DNA of 64,000 bases, taken from the NCBI RefSeq assembly GCF_013376475.1, contig NZ_CP045508.1:3570001-3634000 (forward strand), written 5' to 3'. Below the pieces are notes generated by a model. It saw nothing but the letters and a program-made list of their open reading frames with translations. It was not told the DNA's origin and did no database searches. The stretch comes from Desulfolutivibrio sulfoxidireducens (GTDB lineage Bacteria > Desulfobacterota > Desulfovibrionia > Desulfovibrionales > Desulfovibrionaceae). Position 1 is the first letter of the stretch. Each line of letters opens with the position of its first letter. Of the stretch, positions 37,278-45,798 are shown piece after piece. A program made the position numbers and the translations under genes.

Positions 37278-37789
37278 GCGTCCGCCTCGCCGACGGCGTC
37301 CAAAGCCGCGCCGGATTGATCGACCGGGCCGCTTTGGCCGTCCCGGTCCCGGAAAAGCGCCCGGGCGACTTCGGCCGGAAGCGCCTCCCCCGGGGACACG
37401 ATCTGCACCACCTCGCCGTCTTCCAGGAAAAGGCCGGCCACATAGGGCGCGGCATCGATCTCCGGCGGCCGGACATCCGCGTCCTCCCGGCTGGCCGTTT
37501 CGGTGACGCCTTCGGCCAAAAGCCCCAGGAGTCGCGAGGTCCCGGTGCGGGGATCGGCGCATTCGGCCAGGATGATCCGGGTGGACAACAGGGGCCGGGA
37601 CCGGCCGCCGCATAAAAGCCCGGACACGTCCACCACAGGGACCACCCGGCCCCGGTGGTTCATGAGCCCGGCCACGTAGGGCGGCGCGCCCGGGGCCTCG
37701 GCCAGGCGCACCAGGGGGACGATCCGCCGCACCAGGGCGGCGCGCACGGCATACCGGCCTTGTCCGGCCCGAAACAGCACGAAAAGCAT
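37274..37789 (-). CDS. cheW: CheW-like scaffold protein (WspB position)
   Basis: 171 residues covering little more than a CheW domain: VLFRAGQGRYAVRAALVRRIVPL, PPYVAGLMNHRGRVVPVVDV (the conserved NhRG-type turn), then TSRLLGLLAEGVTET. It follows the MCP gene after 37 bases and overlaps cheR by 4 bases. It corresponds to WspB, which links the MCP to CheA. A short Asp/Gly-rich tail ends the protein. Confidence 0.9.
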   Translation of the reverse strand: MLFVLFRAGQGRYAVRAALVRRIVPLVRLAEAPGAPPYVAGLMNHRGRVVPVVDVSGLLCGGRSRPLLSTRIILAECADPRTGTSRLLGLLAEGVTETASREDADVRPPEIDAAPYVAGLFLEDGEVVQIVSPGEALPAEVARALFRDRDGQSGPVDQSGAALDAVGEADA

Positions 37790-37826
37790 GGTAGTCCCCC
37801 GTCTCCGGCGTGCCGGAACGATTCGC

Positions 37827-40040
37827 CTAGGCGTCCAGCTTGAATCTGGCCACCTCGCCGGACAGGCCCTGTACCGCCTCGTTGAGGGTGCGGGCGGCCT
37901 GGTTGAACTCCATGATGGCCTGCCTGGTCTGGTCCGCGGCCTCGGTCAACTGGACCATGGCCTCGCTTATCTGCCTGGCCCCCAGGGACTGGGCGCGCAT
38001 GCCCTGGTCCACGGTCTCGAAGCGCGGGCCGATGTCCTGCACCCGCAGGATGATCCCGCCCAGGCGTTCACTGAGGCCCGCCACCTGCTCCACCCCGCGG
38101 CGCACCTCGTCGGCGAACTTGTCCATCTCCATGACCTCGGCGGTCACGGCCGAACGCATCTCGCCGATCATGCGCTCAATGTCCAGGGTGGCCGAGGCGG
38201 TCTGATCGGCCAGGCGCCGTATCTCCCGGGCCACCACGGAAAAACCCCGGCCGTACTCTCCGGCCTTCTCGGCCTCGATGGCGGCGTTGAGCGACAACAG
38301 ATTGGTCTGATCGGAAATCTTGTTGATGGTCACCACCACGCTGCCGATCGTGTTGGCCCGCTCGCTTATGACCGCGAGCTTGGCGGACACGTGCTCCGTG
38401 GACCCGGCCAAACGGCGCATGGCCGACTCCATGGCCTCCAGGTCCTGGCGGCTCTCCCCGGCCATGACCCCGGTCTCGGCCACGGCCCGGCCCACCTGTT
38501 CCATGGTGCCCACAAGCTCTCCGGAGGTGGCGGAAATTTGGGCGCTGGTGGCGCTGACCTGGCTGGTGGAGGCGGCCTGTTCGGTGACCGCCGACTCGAT
38601 CTCCCGGGCCGAGGCCGCGATCTGGGTGGCCGAGGCCGTGACCTGGATGCCCGATTGGCGCACCTGGCCGATGAGTCCGGCCAGACTCGCCGTCATGGTC
38701 CGAAAGGCGTCCACCAGCCGCCCGGTTTCCGCCGAGGACGCGAGGCTTCCCCGAAGCCCCGAGCTTGCGGCGTCCATGTCCGCAAGCCCCTCCCGGCCGG
38801 CGAGGATGTCTCCCCCGGCGATCCTCTGGGCCACGCCGGTGATGCGCTCGATGGGGCGAACCAGGCGCGCGGCCAACAGGGCGGCGGAACAAAGGACCAC
38901 GGCCAGGATGGCCGCGCCGCTGCCGACCACGGCCAGCCGCATGGTGGCCAGGGAGTCGTGCATGTCGTCCGTGATGGCGTCGAAGTCATCCTCATAGACG
39001 CCCACGCCGATGACCCAGTTCCAGGGAGGGAAGACGGTAAAGGCCGCGATCTTCATGCGCGGCTCGATCTCTCCGGGGTTTTGCCACGGGTAGCGGATGA
39101 CCGAAATCTCCCCGGGCGGGGCGGCCAGGGCCTTTTCGATAATTTCCCGAACGATGAACGTTCCCGAGGCGTCCTTTTCGTCCCACAGGCTCTGCCCGTC
39201 GCGTTCGGCGTTGTGCGAGAGCACGTAGCGCCCCTTGTCCGGGCCCCTGCTCCCCACCACCCACACATACCCGGTCTGGCCCACCCGGGCGCGCAAAAGC
39301 GCCTCGCGCAGGGTGGACATGGAATGGACCTCGTGCCCCACCCCGAACATGCCGATGATCTCGCCGGCGGCGTTTATGAGGGGGGCGTATTCCACGGCGT
39401 AATGCCCGCCCATGGCCGAGGTGAACCCCCGGTAGGACTTGCCCGAAAGCACCGTGGCGATGATCTCGTTTTTCACGCCGTCGGGATGGACGGCGGGCAT
39501 GATGGAACCCAGGCCGTTCCTGATTCCATCGGCCGAGGAGATGGACGTGGCCACCCGAATCATGTCCCCCCGCTCGCGCATCTTCTGAAAGATGGTGATT
39601 TCCTCGCCGGTGAGGGCCTTGACCTCGTCCACCACCGGGGTGGGCACGCTTTTTTGGGTGTTTTGCCCCAGCCATGTCCCGCCGCAGAGCATCTCGGGGA
39701 GGGTAACCGGCATGCGCTCCCTGGTCTGTTCATTTTCCGCCTCCCAGCGCACGCTCTTCTCGCCCAGACGGATGCCGCCCAGACCTTTCATGGTGCGCAG
39801 GGCCACAGTGGCGCTCTCGGTCAGCTCCTCGACGATCAGGTCGTTGGTGATGGCGCATATCCCGTAGGCGTCCCGGGCGATCTGGGTCACGCTGCCCCGG
39901 GTGATGGCCTCCAGGCCCGAGGTCATCTTGTCCGCGACCACGGCCTCCATGACCAGGGTGATGCTGACGGCCACCAGCACCGGCAAAAGCGCGGCGAGCG
40001 ACACCAGGGACAGGATTTTTTTCTTGAGACTTATGGCCAT
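37827..40040 (-). CDS. Methyl-accepting chemotaxis protein (WspA position) with Cache sensor
   Basis: 737 residues from ATG 40040 (AAAGGAG upstream). A first transmembrane helix is near residues 10-35. A large periplasmic region of about 320 residues follows (with [33 protein letters not shown] and [15 protein letters not shown]), like a Cache_3-type single/double Cache sensor. The second helix is near 358-382, then HAMP ([16 protein letters not shown]). The cytoplasmic coiled coil has the hairpin tip [20 protein letters not shown] near 600. It is the likely input of the seven-gene operon. There is no CheR-binding pentapeptide at the C-terminus. Ligand unknown. Confidence 0.92.
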   Translation of the reverse strand: MAISLKKKILSLVSLAALLPVLVAVSITLVMEAVVADKMTSGLEAITRGSVTQIARDAYGICAITNDLIVEELTESATVALRTMKGLGGIRLGEKSVRWEAENEQTRERMPVTLPEMLCGGTWLGQNTQKSVPTPVVDEVKALTGEEITIFQKMRERGDMIRVATSISSADGIRNGLGSIMPAVHPDGVKNEIIATVLSGKSYRGFTSAMGGHYAVEYAPLINAAGEIIGMFGVGHEVHSMSTLREALLRARVGQTGYVWVVGSRGPDKGRYVLSHNAERDGQSLWDEKDASGTFIVREIIEKALAAPPGEISVIRYPWQNPGEIEPRMKIAAFTVFPPWNWVIGVGVYEDDFDAITDDMHDSLATMRLAVVGSGAAILAVVLCSAALLAARLVRPIERITGVAQRIAGGDILAGREGLADMDAASSGLRGSLASSAETGRLVDAFRTMTASLAGLIGQVRQSGIQVTASATQIAASAREIESAVTEQAASTSQVSATSAQISATSGELVGTMEQVGRAVAETGVMAGESRQDLEAMESAMRRLAGSTEHVSAKLAVISERANTIGSVVVTINKISDQTNLLSLNAAIEAEKAGEYGRGFSVVAREIRRLADQTASATLDIERMIGEMRSAVTAEVMEMDKFADEVRRGVEQVAGLSERLGGIILRVQDIGPRFETVDQGMRAQSLGARQISEAMVQLTEAADQTRQAIMEFNQAARTLNEAVQGLSGEVARFKLDA

Positions 40041-40111
40041 GCGGCGCTCCTTTCGAATGTGGGCATACGGCCGGGAGGTCTCGGGCCACGGCGCCGTGCC
40101 CGGACACTGCC

Positions 40112-40141
40112 TGTATATTGGCCAACCACGGAAAAACGCAA
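40112..40141 (-). promoter_or_regulatory. Candidate sigma-70-type promoter of the Wsp-like operon
   Basis: On the minus strand TTGCGT (40141-40136) and TATACA (40117-40112) are separated by 18 bases. This places transcription start near 40105, giving a leader of about 65 bases before ATG 40040. The -10 is good and the -35 moderate. Confidence 0.4.
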
Positions 40142-40291
40142 GGATTTTCCGCCCATCACGCGGCTTGACGCCCTTTGCCGCCCCCCGGCGAGGATCGGCC
40201 GCCTTGTCCGGGACCGGGCTTTCCATTGACCGCCCCACGCGCCCGCCTGTACACTCCTTCTCCCGGCGAACCCTCCAACCCCGTGCTCCCC

Positions 40292-41092
40292 ATGTCCGGC
40301 ACCTTCGAAACCCTCCACCCCACCGTCCAGGCCCTTTTGGCCGGATGCTTCACCTGGGGCGTCACCGCCCTGGGCGCGGCCCTGGTCTTTTTCACCAGGA
40401 CCGTCAACAAACGCCTGCTGGACCTCATGCTCGGCTTCGCCGCCGGGGTGATGATCGCCGCCAGTTTCTGGTCGCTTCTGGCTCCGGCCATCGAGATGTC
40501 CGACGGCTCGTTCGTCCCGGCCGTGGTCGGATTCCTGGCCGGGGGACTTTTCTTGCGCCTGATCGACGCCATCCTGCCCCACCTGCACCTGAACATGCCG
40601 CTCAAAAAGGCCGAGGGCATCCACACCACCTGGCGCCGCAGCGTGCTTTTGGTCCTGGCCATCACCCTGCACAACATCCCCGAGGGCCTGGCCGTGGGCG
40701 TGGCCTTCGGCGGCGCGGCCGCCGGCCTGCCCTCGGCCTCCCTGGCCGGGGCCATGGCCCTGGCCCTGGGCATCGGCCTGCAGAACTTTCCCGAGGGCCT
40801 GGCCGTGTCCGCGCCGCTTCGCCGGGAGGGTTTCTCACGGCTCAAGAGTTTTTGGTACGGGCAGATGTCCGGGGCCGTGGAACCTCTTTTCGCGGTGCTC
40901 GGGGCCACGGTCGTGGTCGTGGCCCGGCCCATTCTGCCCTATGCCCTGGCCTTTGCCGCCGGGGCCATGATCTTCGTGGTGGTGGAGGAGGTCATTCCGG
41001 AGTCCCAGGCCGGGGGCAACGCGGACTGGGCCACCCTGGCCTGCATGGCCGGCTTCGCGGTGATGATGGCCCTGGATGTGGGGCTCGGGTAG
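40292..41092 (+). CDS. ZIP-family divalent metal transporter
   Basis: 266 residues from ATG 40292. Seven to eight membrane helices are predicted. The ZIP motif [15 protein letters not shown] lies in helix 4, and [15 protein letters not shown] in helix 5 gives the second metal-binding set. A conserved Glu pair appears in [13 protein letters not shown]. The protein would import Zn2+ (or Mn2+/Fe2+) across the inner membrane. It is followed on the same strand by a GDT1-type protein, a family exporting Mn2+ or Ca2+, so the pair may balance metals. Confidence 0.9.
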   Translation: MSGTFETLHPTVQALLAGCFTWGVTALGAALVFFTRTVNKRLLDLMLGFAAGVMIAASFWSLLAPAIEMSDGSFVPAVVGFLAGGLFLRLIDAILPHLHLNMPLKKAEGIHTTWRRSVLLVLAITLHNIPEGLAVGVAFGGAAAGLPSASLAGAMALALGIGLQNFPEGLAVSAPLRREGFSRLKSFWYGQMSGAVEPLFAVLGATVVVVARPILPYALAFAAGAMIFVVVEEVIPESQAGGNADWATLACMAGFAVMMALDVGLG

Positions 41093-41137
41093 CCCTGAAC
41101 CTTCAAAATCCTTGTTTGACGCCGCAAAGGACGTATC

Positions 41138-41410
41138 ATGGACTGGAAGCTTCTGGTCACGACCTTCGGGACCCTGTTTTTGGCTGAACTGGGCGACAAG
41201 ACGCAGTTGGCCTGCGTGCTGTTGGCGGCGGACTCAAAAAAACCCTGGACCGTGTTCGTGGGCTCCTCCATGGCCCTGGTGACCGTCAGCCTCATCGGCG
41301 TGGTGTTCGCCAGCCTCATCTGCCAGTATATTCCGCCGGAAATCATGAAGAAGGTGGCCGCGGTGGGTTTCGTGATCATGGGCACGCTGATCTACTTCGA
41401 CAAGCTGTGA
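41138..41410 (+). CDS. Half-length GDT1/TMEM165 (UPF0016) family membrane protein
   Basis: 90 residues with AAAGGA upstream of ATG 41138. TLFLAELGDKTQLA is the ELGDKTQ signature of the UPF0016/GDT1 family of manganese/calcium transporters. Most members have two such repeats (about 190-200 residues). This one has a single repeat with three hydrophobic segments, so it would have to dimerise. It is 45 bases after the ZIP gene and 8 bases before a candidate selenoprotein gene, all on one strand. Confidence 0.88.
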   Translation: MDWKLLVTTFGTLFLAELGDKTQLACVLLAADSKKPWTVFVGSSMALVTVSLIGVVFASLICQYIPPEIMKKVAAVGFVIMGTLIYFDKL

Positions 41411-41418
41411 GGAAGACC

Positions 41419-41646
41419 ATGGACGAGGACACGCTGACCCTGGATCTTCGGGACAAGTGCTGAGGCCTGGGACTGGAGATAGGCTGGTATCTCCGTTTAT
41501 CCCGGGCCAGGCGCCTGGAGTTTCTGACCAGAACGGACGCCCGGGGCGTCCTTTTCGACCAGTTGGCCACGGTGTCCGGCTGGCGTCTGGACGTGGTCGA
41601 AAACCCGGATCATCTGGTTGGAGTCTTCACCCGCGCCCCGGCCTGA
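41419..41646 (+). CDS. Candidate selenoprotein, TusA/SirA-like, UGA at codon 15
   Basis: 75 residues if UGA 41461-41463 is read as selenocysteine. GAGGAAG precedes ATG 41419 at good spacing. The N-terminus TLDLRDKC is followed by the UGA, then GLGLEIGWYLRLSRARRLEFLTR, and the frame stays open with good protein composition to TGA 41644-41646. LDLR...C followed by an alpha-helix and two strands is the TusA/SirA layout, where the catalytic motif is normally CPxP; here the pair is Cys-Sec. A SECIS-like hairpin starts 11 bases after the UGA. The alternative, a nonsense-mutated gene, is less likely given the position. Confidence 0.68.
41475..41494 (+). promoter_or_regulatory. Bacterial SECIS-like hairpin
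   Basis: GGAGATA (41475-41481) pairs perfectly with TATCTCC (41488-41494) around the apical loop GGCTGG. The loop starts 18 bases after the UGA and opens with G, as expected for bacterial SECIS elements bound by SelB. Family knowledge: such loops sit roughly 16-37 bases downstream of the UGA. Confidence 0.66.
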
Positions 41647-41715
41647 GGCCAAGGACCCGGCCGCGATGTGATCCCCGTGTGCGCGTTGCGCCGGGGACGC
41701 ATTCCCCTCGCCTGC

Positions 41716-41973
41716 TCATCCCCTCTTTATGTTCGAATCCTGGGAGGCCCACACGATCAGGTGGTACCCCCTGTCCCCGAGCCCCTGCACGATTTCCTGG
41801 TATTTCGAGGCGATGGCCGGAGTCTCAGCCTCTTTCTCCCTGGACATGCGCAGAAATCTGACCTTGCCCAGCTCCTCGCGGATGCCCTCGGGCAGCGGGG
41901 AGAGGTCGTCGCGTTCCCGCAGGAACACGTAGGTGGTGGGATTCTTGCGGCTTTGATGAATGGCGAAGATCAT
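41716..41973 (-). CDS. YcgL-domain family small protein
   Basis: 85 residues from ATG 41973 with AGGAGG upstream; the longer frame is a shadow. The opening MIFAIHQSRKNPTTYVFLRERDDLSPLPEGI resembles YcgL-domain proteins (MFCVIYRS...TYLYV...DDFS.VPE), and the end GDRGYHLIVWASQ fits the last strand of that fold. YcgL proteins are small cytoplasmic proteins of unknown function. It is the last gene of the minus-strand operon that begins with the USP at 45678. Confidence 0.72.
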   Translation of the reverse strand: MIFAIHQSRKNPTTYVFLRERDDLSPLPEGIREELGKVRFLRMSREKEAETPAIASKYQEIVQGLGDRGYHLIVWASQDSNIKRG

Positions 41974-42016
41974 GGCAACCTCCTGGTGGTATGGTTCGCG
42001 GCCAACGCGCCCGGCC

Positions 42017-42826
42017 TCACTCCTGCGCGCGCGGCGGCGAACGCTCCAGGAAAACGAGGTTGCCAAGTTCGGCTTGGCCGTCCCCGGCCAATACGGCGAT
42101 GGCGTCGGTTTCCGTGCAACTGGTCACCCTGGCCCGGCCCACGGTCAGTCCGGTCTCGTTGCGCACGCCGACCAACGCCCCGGGCTTCAGGCCATGGTCC
42201 CTGCCAAGCCCGAACGATATCTGGAGCCCCTCCGGGGAGCGCTTGATCATATATATTTCGGCTTTCCCTTTCCCGGCCATGTCCCGCTCCATTTTTTTGG
42301 CGAGCATGAAGACCGTTAGCCCGCACAGGATCGCCAGAGGAAGAAGTGCGGCGGCGACGGCGTACGGATGAAACCCGATAGAGCGCATGACGTATTCGGG
42401 GGCATTGGCGCGAAGCGACGGGCCATCGGGGTAGATCCGGAAGGTGAACGTCAACGTCGGGTGCGGCTTTTCCTCCTTTTCACCGCGCACGCTCACCGTG
42501 TAGATCCCGGGCGTCGCGTCCGAGGCCGCCCGCGCCTCGCCCTTCCACATGAGCCCGCCCATCCAGAATCCCTTGTATATCTCTTCGGGCCGAAGACTTA
42601 CGGCTGCCGTGGCCCCGTCAATGATCAGGTCCCGCAGTTCCGCCGTGTCCGGAGGCATGGGTCCGTTTATGACCATCTCCCCGCCGGCGAGCATCTGGAA
42701 CATGTTTTGTTCCCGGCGCATCTGGGCGGTCAGGCCGTCGATGACGCACAGCATGGCCACGGCCATGATCAGGGCGCCCATCCGCCCCACGGCGTTTCGC
42801 ACCGACACAATCGTTTTTTCATTCAT
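42017..42826 (-). CDS. Membrane protein of unknown function
   Basis: 269 residues from ATG 42826, overlapping the upstream 82-aa gene by ATGA. The first membrane helix is near residues 14-35 (GRMGALIMAVAMLCVIDGLTA), then a periplasmic domain of about 120 residues, then a second helix near 160-182 (AVAAALLPLAILCGLTVFMLA), and a cytoplasmic C-terminal domain of about 85 residues with a small beta-barrel look (GLKPGALVGVRNETGLTVGRARVTSC). I do not recognise the family. It belongs to the TauE/USP operon. Confidence 0.78.
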   Translation of the reverse strand: MNEKTIVSVRNAVGRMGALIMAVAMLCVIDGLTAQMRREQNMFQMLAGGEMVINGPMPPDTAELRDLIIDGATAAVSLRPEEIYKGFWMGGLMWKGEARAASDATPGIYTVSVRGEKEEKPHPTLTFTFRIYPDGPSLRANAPEYVMRSIGFHPYAVAAALLPLAILCGLTVFMLAKKMERDMAGKGKAEIYMIKRSPEGLQISFGLGRDHGLKPGALVGVRNETGLTVGRARVTSCTETDAIAVLAGDGQAELGNLVFLERSPPRAQE

Positions 42827-43071
42827 GAGGTCGTGGTTTCCACCCGGGGTGTTTTTTCGCGAAGCAACCGCACGCAGACATAGCCCGCGAGCAGGGTGGG
42901 GGCAAGCATGGAGAAAAAGCTCTTCATGAACACCGGGGTGAAGGCCGCCTGGTTGGCCGAGGCCAGGTACATGGCCACGCACAATTCCACGATGAGCAGG
43001 ATGTCCAGGACAACCACGGCGATCTTCTGGCGGGTGGTGAGTTCCCGATTGGCGACTTTGGTCTCGTTCAT
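42823..43071 (-). CDS. Small two-helix membrane protein
   Basis: 82 residues from ATG 43071. Two hydrophobic segments: about residues 17-40 (IAVVVLDILLIVELCVAMYLA) and 46-68 (FTPVFMKSFFSMLAPTLLAGYVCV). A charged N-terminus and tail face the cytoplasm. It is coupled to the 269-aa membrane gene by ATGA, suggesting a two-subunit membrane complex in the TauE operon. Function unknown. Confidence 0.75.
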   Translation of the reverse strand: MNETKVANRELTTRQKIAVVVLDILLIVELCVAMYLASANQAAFTPVFMKSFFSMLAPTLLAGYVCVRLLREKTPRVETTTS

Positions 43072-43098
43072 GGCGGTTCTCCCGTCGCGCCCTGTCCT

Positions 43099-43133
43099 GT
43101 CCGTCCGGCCCCGAAAGCCGGGGCCGGACGGAC
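43099..43133. repeat. Perfect 15-bp intercistronic hairpin
   Basis: GTCCGTCCGGCCCCG (43099-43113) pairs with its complement at 43119-43133 around AAAGC. It separates the lipoprotein gene from the two downstream membrane genes. With no U-run it is more likely an mRNA-stabilising element or a partial terminator than a full stop. Confidence 0.6.
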
Positions 43134-43145
43134 CAGGGGAAGAGG

Positions 43146-43733
43146 TTACTTCTTGTAGATGTCGGTCTTGCTGATGTTCATAAACCGCAGGGCCTTGCCG
43201 TCTTCCTTGTAGTAGATGCGCACCTCGTCGCCCGCATCCCACTCGGCGTCAGGGTACTTCATGAACTCGTCGCCCACCTGGACCACCACGTAGAGCTTCT
43301 GGCGTCCGGAATAGATGGTGACGGTCTTTTTCTCCTTGTCCACGGCGGGCAGCTTCTTGTCCTTCACCAAGTCGTTATCCTTGGTCACGCCGTCCTTTCT
43401 CTCCACCAGCTTGAACGGGACATGCACGAAGTTCTGGATGGCCCCGTCGTAGAAGATGATCTCGCTTTTTTCCATGTCCAGCTTCATCCGACCGCCGGCC
43501 TTGGGCTCGGGACCCACTTCCTTCGGATCCGTGGGCAAGGTGTAGGTCAGGGGCGGCAGGTACGAATAGTCCGGGTTCATGGTATCTATCTTCTTGTCAC
43601 GGATGATGGTGACCACTTTTTTGTCCTTGTCGAAGGCCACGACCCGGCCCTGGTCCACCTTGCCGTACTCTCCGCAGCCCAGGATGCACATCACCGGGAG
43701 GGCGAGGAGCAGATTCAGCCACATGCGTCTCAT
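43146..43733 (-). CDS. DUF4881-like lipoprotein
   Basis: 195 residues. The signal segment ends in the lipobox ILGCG, so the protein is lipid-anchored. The mature part is rich in Lys and Asp with short beta-strands (GRVVAFDKDKKVVTIIRDK, GRQKLYVVVQVGDEFMKYPDAEWDAGDEVRIYYKEDGKALRFMNISKTDIYKK). I associate this composition and the operon context with DUF4881 of Desulfovibrio; this is from memory. It follows the TauE gene by 48 bases. It may be a periplasmic accessory of the exporter. Confidence 0.78.
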   Translation of the reverse strand: MRRMWLNLLLALPVMCILGCGEYGKVDQGRVVAFDKDKKVVTIIRDKKIDTMNPDYSYLPPLTYTLPTDPKEVGPEPKAGGRMKLDMEKSEIIFYDGAIQNFVHVPFKLVERKDGVTKDNDLVKDKKLPAVDKEKKTVTIYSGRQKLYVVVQVGDEFMKYPDAEWDAGDEVRIYYKEDGKALRFMNISKTDIYKK

Positions 43734-43781
43734 GGATTCCTCCTTGTCGCTTCTTTGTTGTCCGCGTTTCGCCGTTCCCGT

Positions 43782-44837
43782 TTAGCCCCGGGCCTTCTTC
43801 GCCGCGATCTCCCGCTTGGCCCCCTGGACCATCTTCACGGTGATGTAGGCCGAAAGCGCCACCACCAGACCGTTGATCAGCCAGGTGGCCATGATGTCCG
43901 TGGCTTCCTTGGTCCCCGCGATGTAGTTGGGGATAAGCTTCAAAATGATGGACACGATGCAGCCGATGACCGCCAGGCCGAAGGCGATGCGGATGCCGTA
44001 GCCCTTGATGTACTTGGTGGCCACGGAGCCGACCTGGGCGCCCATCGCGGCCCCGATCAGCATGATGATGGCGGCCACCAGTTCGGTGCGTCCCTTGTAG
44101 GTGTAGGAGGCCGCGCCGTAGAGACCGGAGATCATGACCTCGAAGAGGTCGGTGCCCACGGCCACGTGGGTCGGGCAGCCCAGGAGGTAGATCAGGGAGG
44201 GCATGCGGATCAGCCCGCCGCCGATGCCCAGGATGCCGGCCAGCCAGCCGGTCAGGAAGGACACGAAGATGGGCAGCCAGGCCGAGCAGTAGATGCCCGC
44301 GACATGCAGGTGCACCATGGGCGGGATCTTGATCTTGTGCAGGGTCTTGTGCCACTCGATGCCTGTGGCCAGCTTGTCCACTTCTTGTCCGGCGGCCTTG
44401 GCGGCGCGCTCCTTGGCCCTGCGCTTGGCCACGTCGTGAAAGACCATCCAGGCGATAAAGACCAGCAGGACGAGGTAGATGTAGCGGACGACCTTGTCCA
44501 CGCTGCCTATCCGCTCAAGCCACATGATCATCTGGGCCCCGACCTCGAAACCGACCACTGTGCCAAAAAGCATGATAAACCCGAGTTTGTAGTCCACGTT
44601 GCCGAACTTGCCGTGCCGCATGGTGGAAATCAGCGATTTTCCGGCCATGTGCGCGATGTCCGTGCCGATGGCGAAGGCCATGGGAAAGCCCAGGATATTC
44701 AGGCCCGGCGTGACCATCCACGCCCCGCCCATCCCGAAGAACCCGCCGATGATGCCCACGCCCACGCCGAGGATGATAAGCCCCGGCCAGAATATTTTCA
44801 CGCCAGCTATTGGCATGAGGATGTATAACCAGTCCAT
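43782..44837 (-). CDS. TauE/SafE-family sulfite/anion exporter
   Basis: 351 residues, about eight membrane helices. The glycine-rich repeats GVGVGIIGGFFGMGGAWMVTPGLNILG and TGWLAGILGIGGGLIRMPSLIYLLG are the two TauE/SafE half-domains. A cytoplasmic loop of about 70 residues separates them. The family exports sulfite, sulfoacetate or related anions across the inner membrane. In a sulfate reducer, sulfur oxyanions are plausible substrates, but this is not shown here. It is the third gene of the USP-led operon under a sigma-54-type promoter. Confidence 0.9.
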   Translation of the reverse strand: MDWLYILMPIAGVKIFWPGLIILGVGVGIIGGFFGMGGAWMVTPGLNILGFPMAFAIGTDIAHMAGKSLISTMRHGKFGNVDYKLGFIMLFGTVVGFEVGAQMIMWLERIGSVDKVVRYIYLVLLVFIAWMVFHDVAKRRAKERAAKAAGQEVDKLATGIEWHKTLHKIKIPPMVHLHVAGIYCSAWLPIFVSFLTGWLAGILGIGGGLIRMPSLIYLLGCPTHVAVGTDLFEVMISGLYGAASYTYKGRTELVAAIIMLIGAAMGAQVGSVATKYIKGYGIRIAFGLAVIGCIVSIILKLIPNYIAGTKEATDIMATWLINGLVVALSAYITVKMVQGAKREIAAKKARG

Positions 44838-44919
44838 TCTGTCGCTCCTTTCCTCGTTTTGTCTCGTTTCCAGGTTGGTTTGGCTTCAGGCCGCGCCGTA
44901 GTGGATGACGGCTATCGGC

Positions 44920-45216
44920 CTAGTGCTCCGCCAGATCGCGGTGCTTGAGGTCGATGCCCACGAAGTGCATCACGATGTCCGCCAGGACGCCGAAAATCAC
45001 GCCCACGGTGGGAATGATGATGATGGTCAGGAGCGTGAAATAGAGATGGCTCTCGTTGTACAGGTTGGACCACCAGGCCATGACCCCGGTCAGCTTGCGC
45101 GTGTCGGCCACGATGACGATGCCCGCGCCGCCGCCGCCGGCCGCGAAGGCGGCCATGGGCATGAGCAGAAACATCGCCGTCAGGGCCACGGTCATCTTTT
45201 TCCACAGTGCCTTCAT
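44920..45216 (-). CDS. Small membrane protein with signal peptide, TauE-linked
   Basis: 98 residues. A cleavable-type signal (KKMTVALTAMFLLMPMAAFAA) is followed by a Gly-rich patch, then ADTRKLTGVMAWWSNLYNESHLYF and one strong membrane helix (TLLTIIIIPTVGVIFGVLADIVM). It ends in a charged tail. Such small proteins are often found next to TauE genes in Desulfovibrio and may be an exporter subunit. Function is not established. It sits between the USP and TauE genes. Confidence 0.8.
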   Translation of the reverse strand: MKALWKKMTVALTAMFLLMPMAAFAAGGGGAGIVIVADTRKLTGVMAWWSNLYNESHLYFTLLTIIIIPTVGVIFGVLADIVMHFVGIDLKHRDLAEH

Positions 45217-45255
45217 TGAAATTTCCTCCTTGAGGATTGCATCCCAAACGTACGC

Positions 45256-45678
45256 CTACCGCACCACCAGAACCGAGCACGGCGCGTGGGCCACGATTTT
45301 GGAGGCCACGCTGCCGATAAGGAACCGATCCAGGCCCTTCTTGCTCCGGCTTCCCAGGATCAGAAGGTCGATCTTTTTGTCCTCGGCCACCTTGACGATC
45401 AGGTCCGCCGGGGACACGCCCTGCTCCACCACCACCTCGGCGACCACGCCCAGGTCCTTGGCCTTGGCCGCGTAGCCGGCCGCCGCCGCCTTGGCCGCAT
45501 CCAGGAATTTCTCCGAGGCCCGCACGGTCTCGACCTGGAAATAGTCCCCGATGTCCATGAAATCTTCCGCCACCACCAGGATGGTCAGTTCGCCGCCGCT
45601 TTGCTTGGTCTGCGCAACCGCTTTTTCCAGGATGCCGACCGCGTTTTTGGACAGGTCGAGCGCCGCCATGATCTTCAT
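45256..45678 (-). CDS. Universal stress protein, single domain
   Basis: 140 residues from ATG 45678 (GGAGGGG upstream). It starts MKIMAALDLSKNAVGILEKAV. The C-terminal LLILGSRSKKGLDRFLIGSVASKIVAHAPCSVLVV carries the ATP-binding G-2x-G-9x-G(S/N)-type motif of UspA-like proteins, partly degenerate here. It is the first gene of the operon downstream of the sigma-54-type promoter, so it is probably induced by the divergent activator. Confidence 0.9.
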   Translation of the reverse strand: MKIMAALDLSKNAVGILEKAVAQTKQSGGELTILVVAEDFMDIGDYFQVETVRASEKFLDAAKAAAAGYAAKAKDLGVVAEVVVEQGVSPADLIVKVAEDKKIDLLILGSRSKKGLDRFLIGSVASKIVAHAPCSVLVVR

Positions 45679-45750
45679 CGTAAGCCCCTCCTGTGTGTAT
45701 GTGTTTCCTTTCAACCGCTGGCGCGGATCGCAACCGCCGCCATCTTTTTA

Positions 45751-45765
45751 GCAACCGGCATGCCA
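45751..45765 (-). promoter_or_regulatory. Sigma-54 (-24/-12) promoter of the USP-TauE operon
   Basis: On the minus strand TGGCAT-GCCGG-TTGC matches the sigma-54 consensus TGGCAC-N5-TTGC with one mismatch. It lies about 72 bases upstream of the USP start codon. The divergent gene at 45949 encodes a sigma-54 activator, which makes the match functionally sensible. Confidence 0.78.
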
Positions 45766-45798
45766 CTTTTTTCACTTGGCTGATATGATTGATTTTTT

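Noticed and set aside
41419-41463. 14-codon ORF ending at TGA as a stand-alone leader peptide, or the locus as a nonsense-mutated pseudogene
   Set aside because: The frame remains protein-like for 60 codons after the TGA, the TGA falls at the active-site position beside Cys, and a SECIS-like hairpin follows. Read-through as selenocysteine explains all three.
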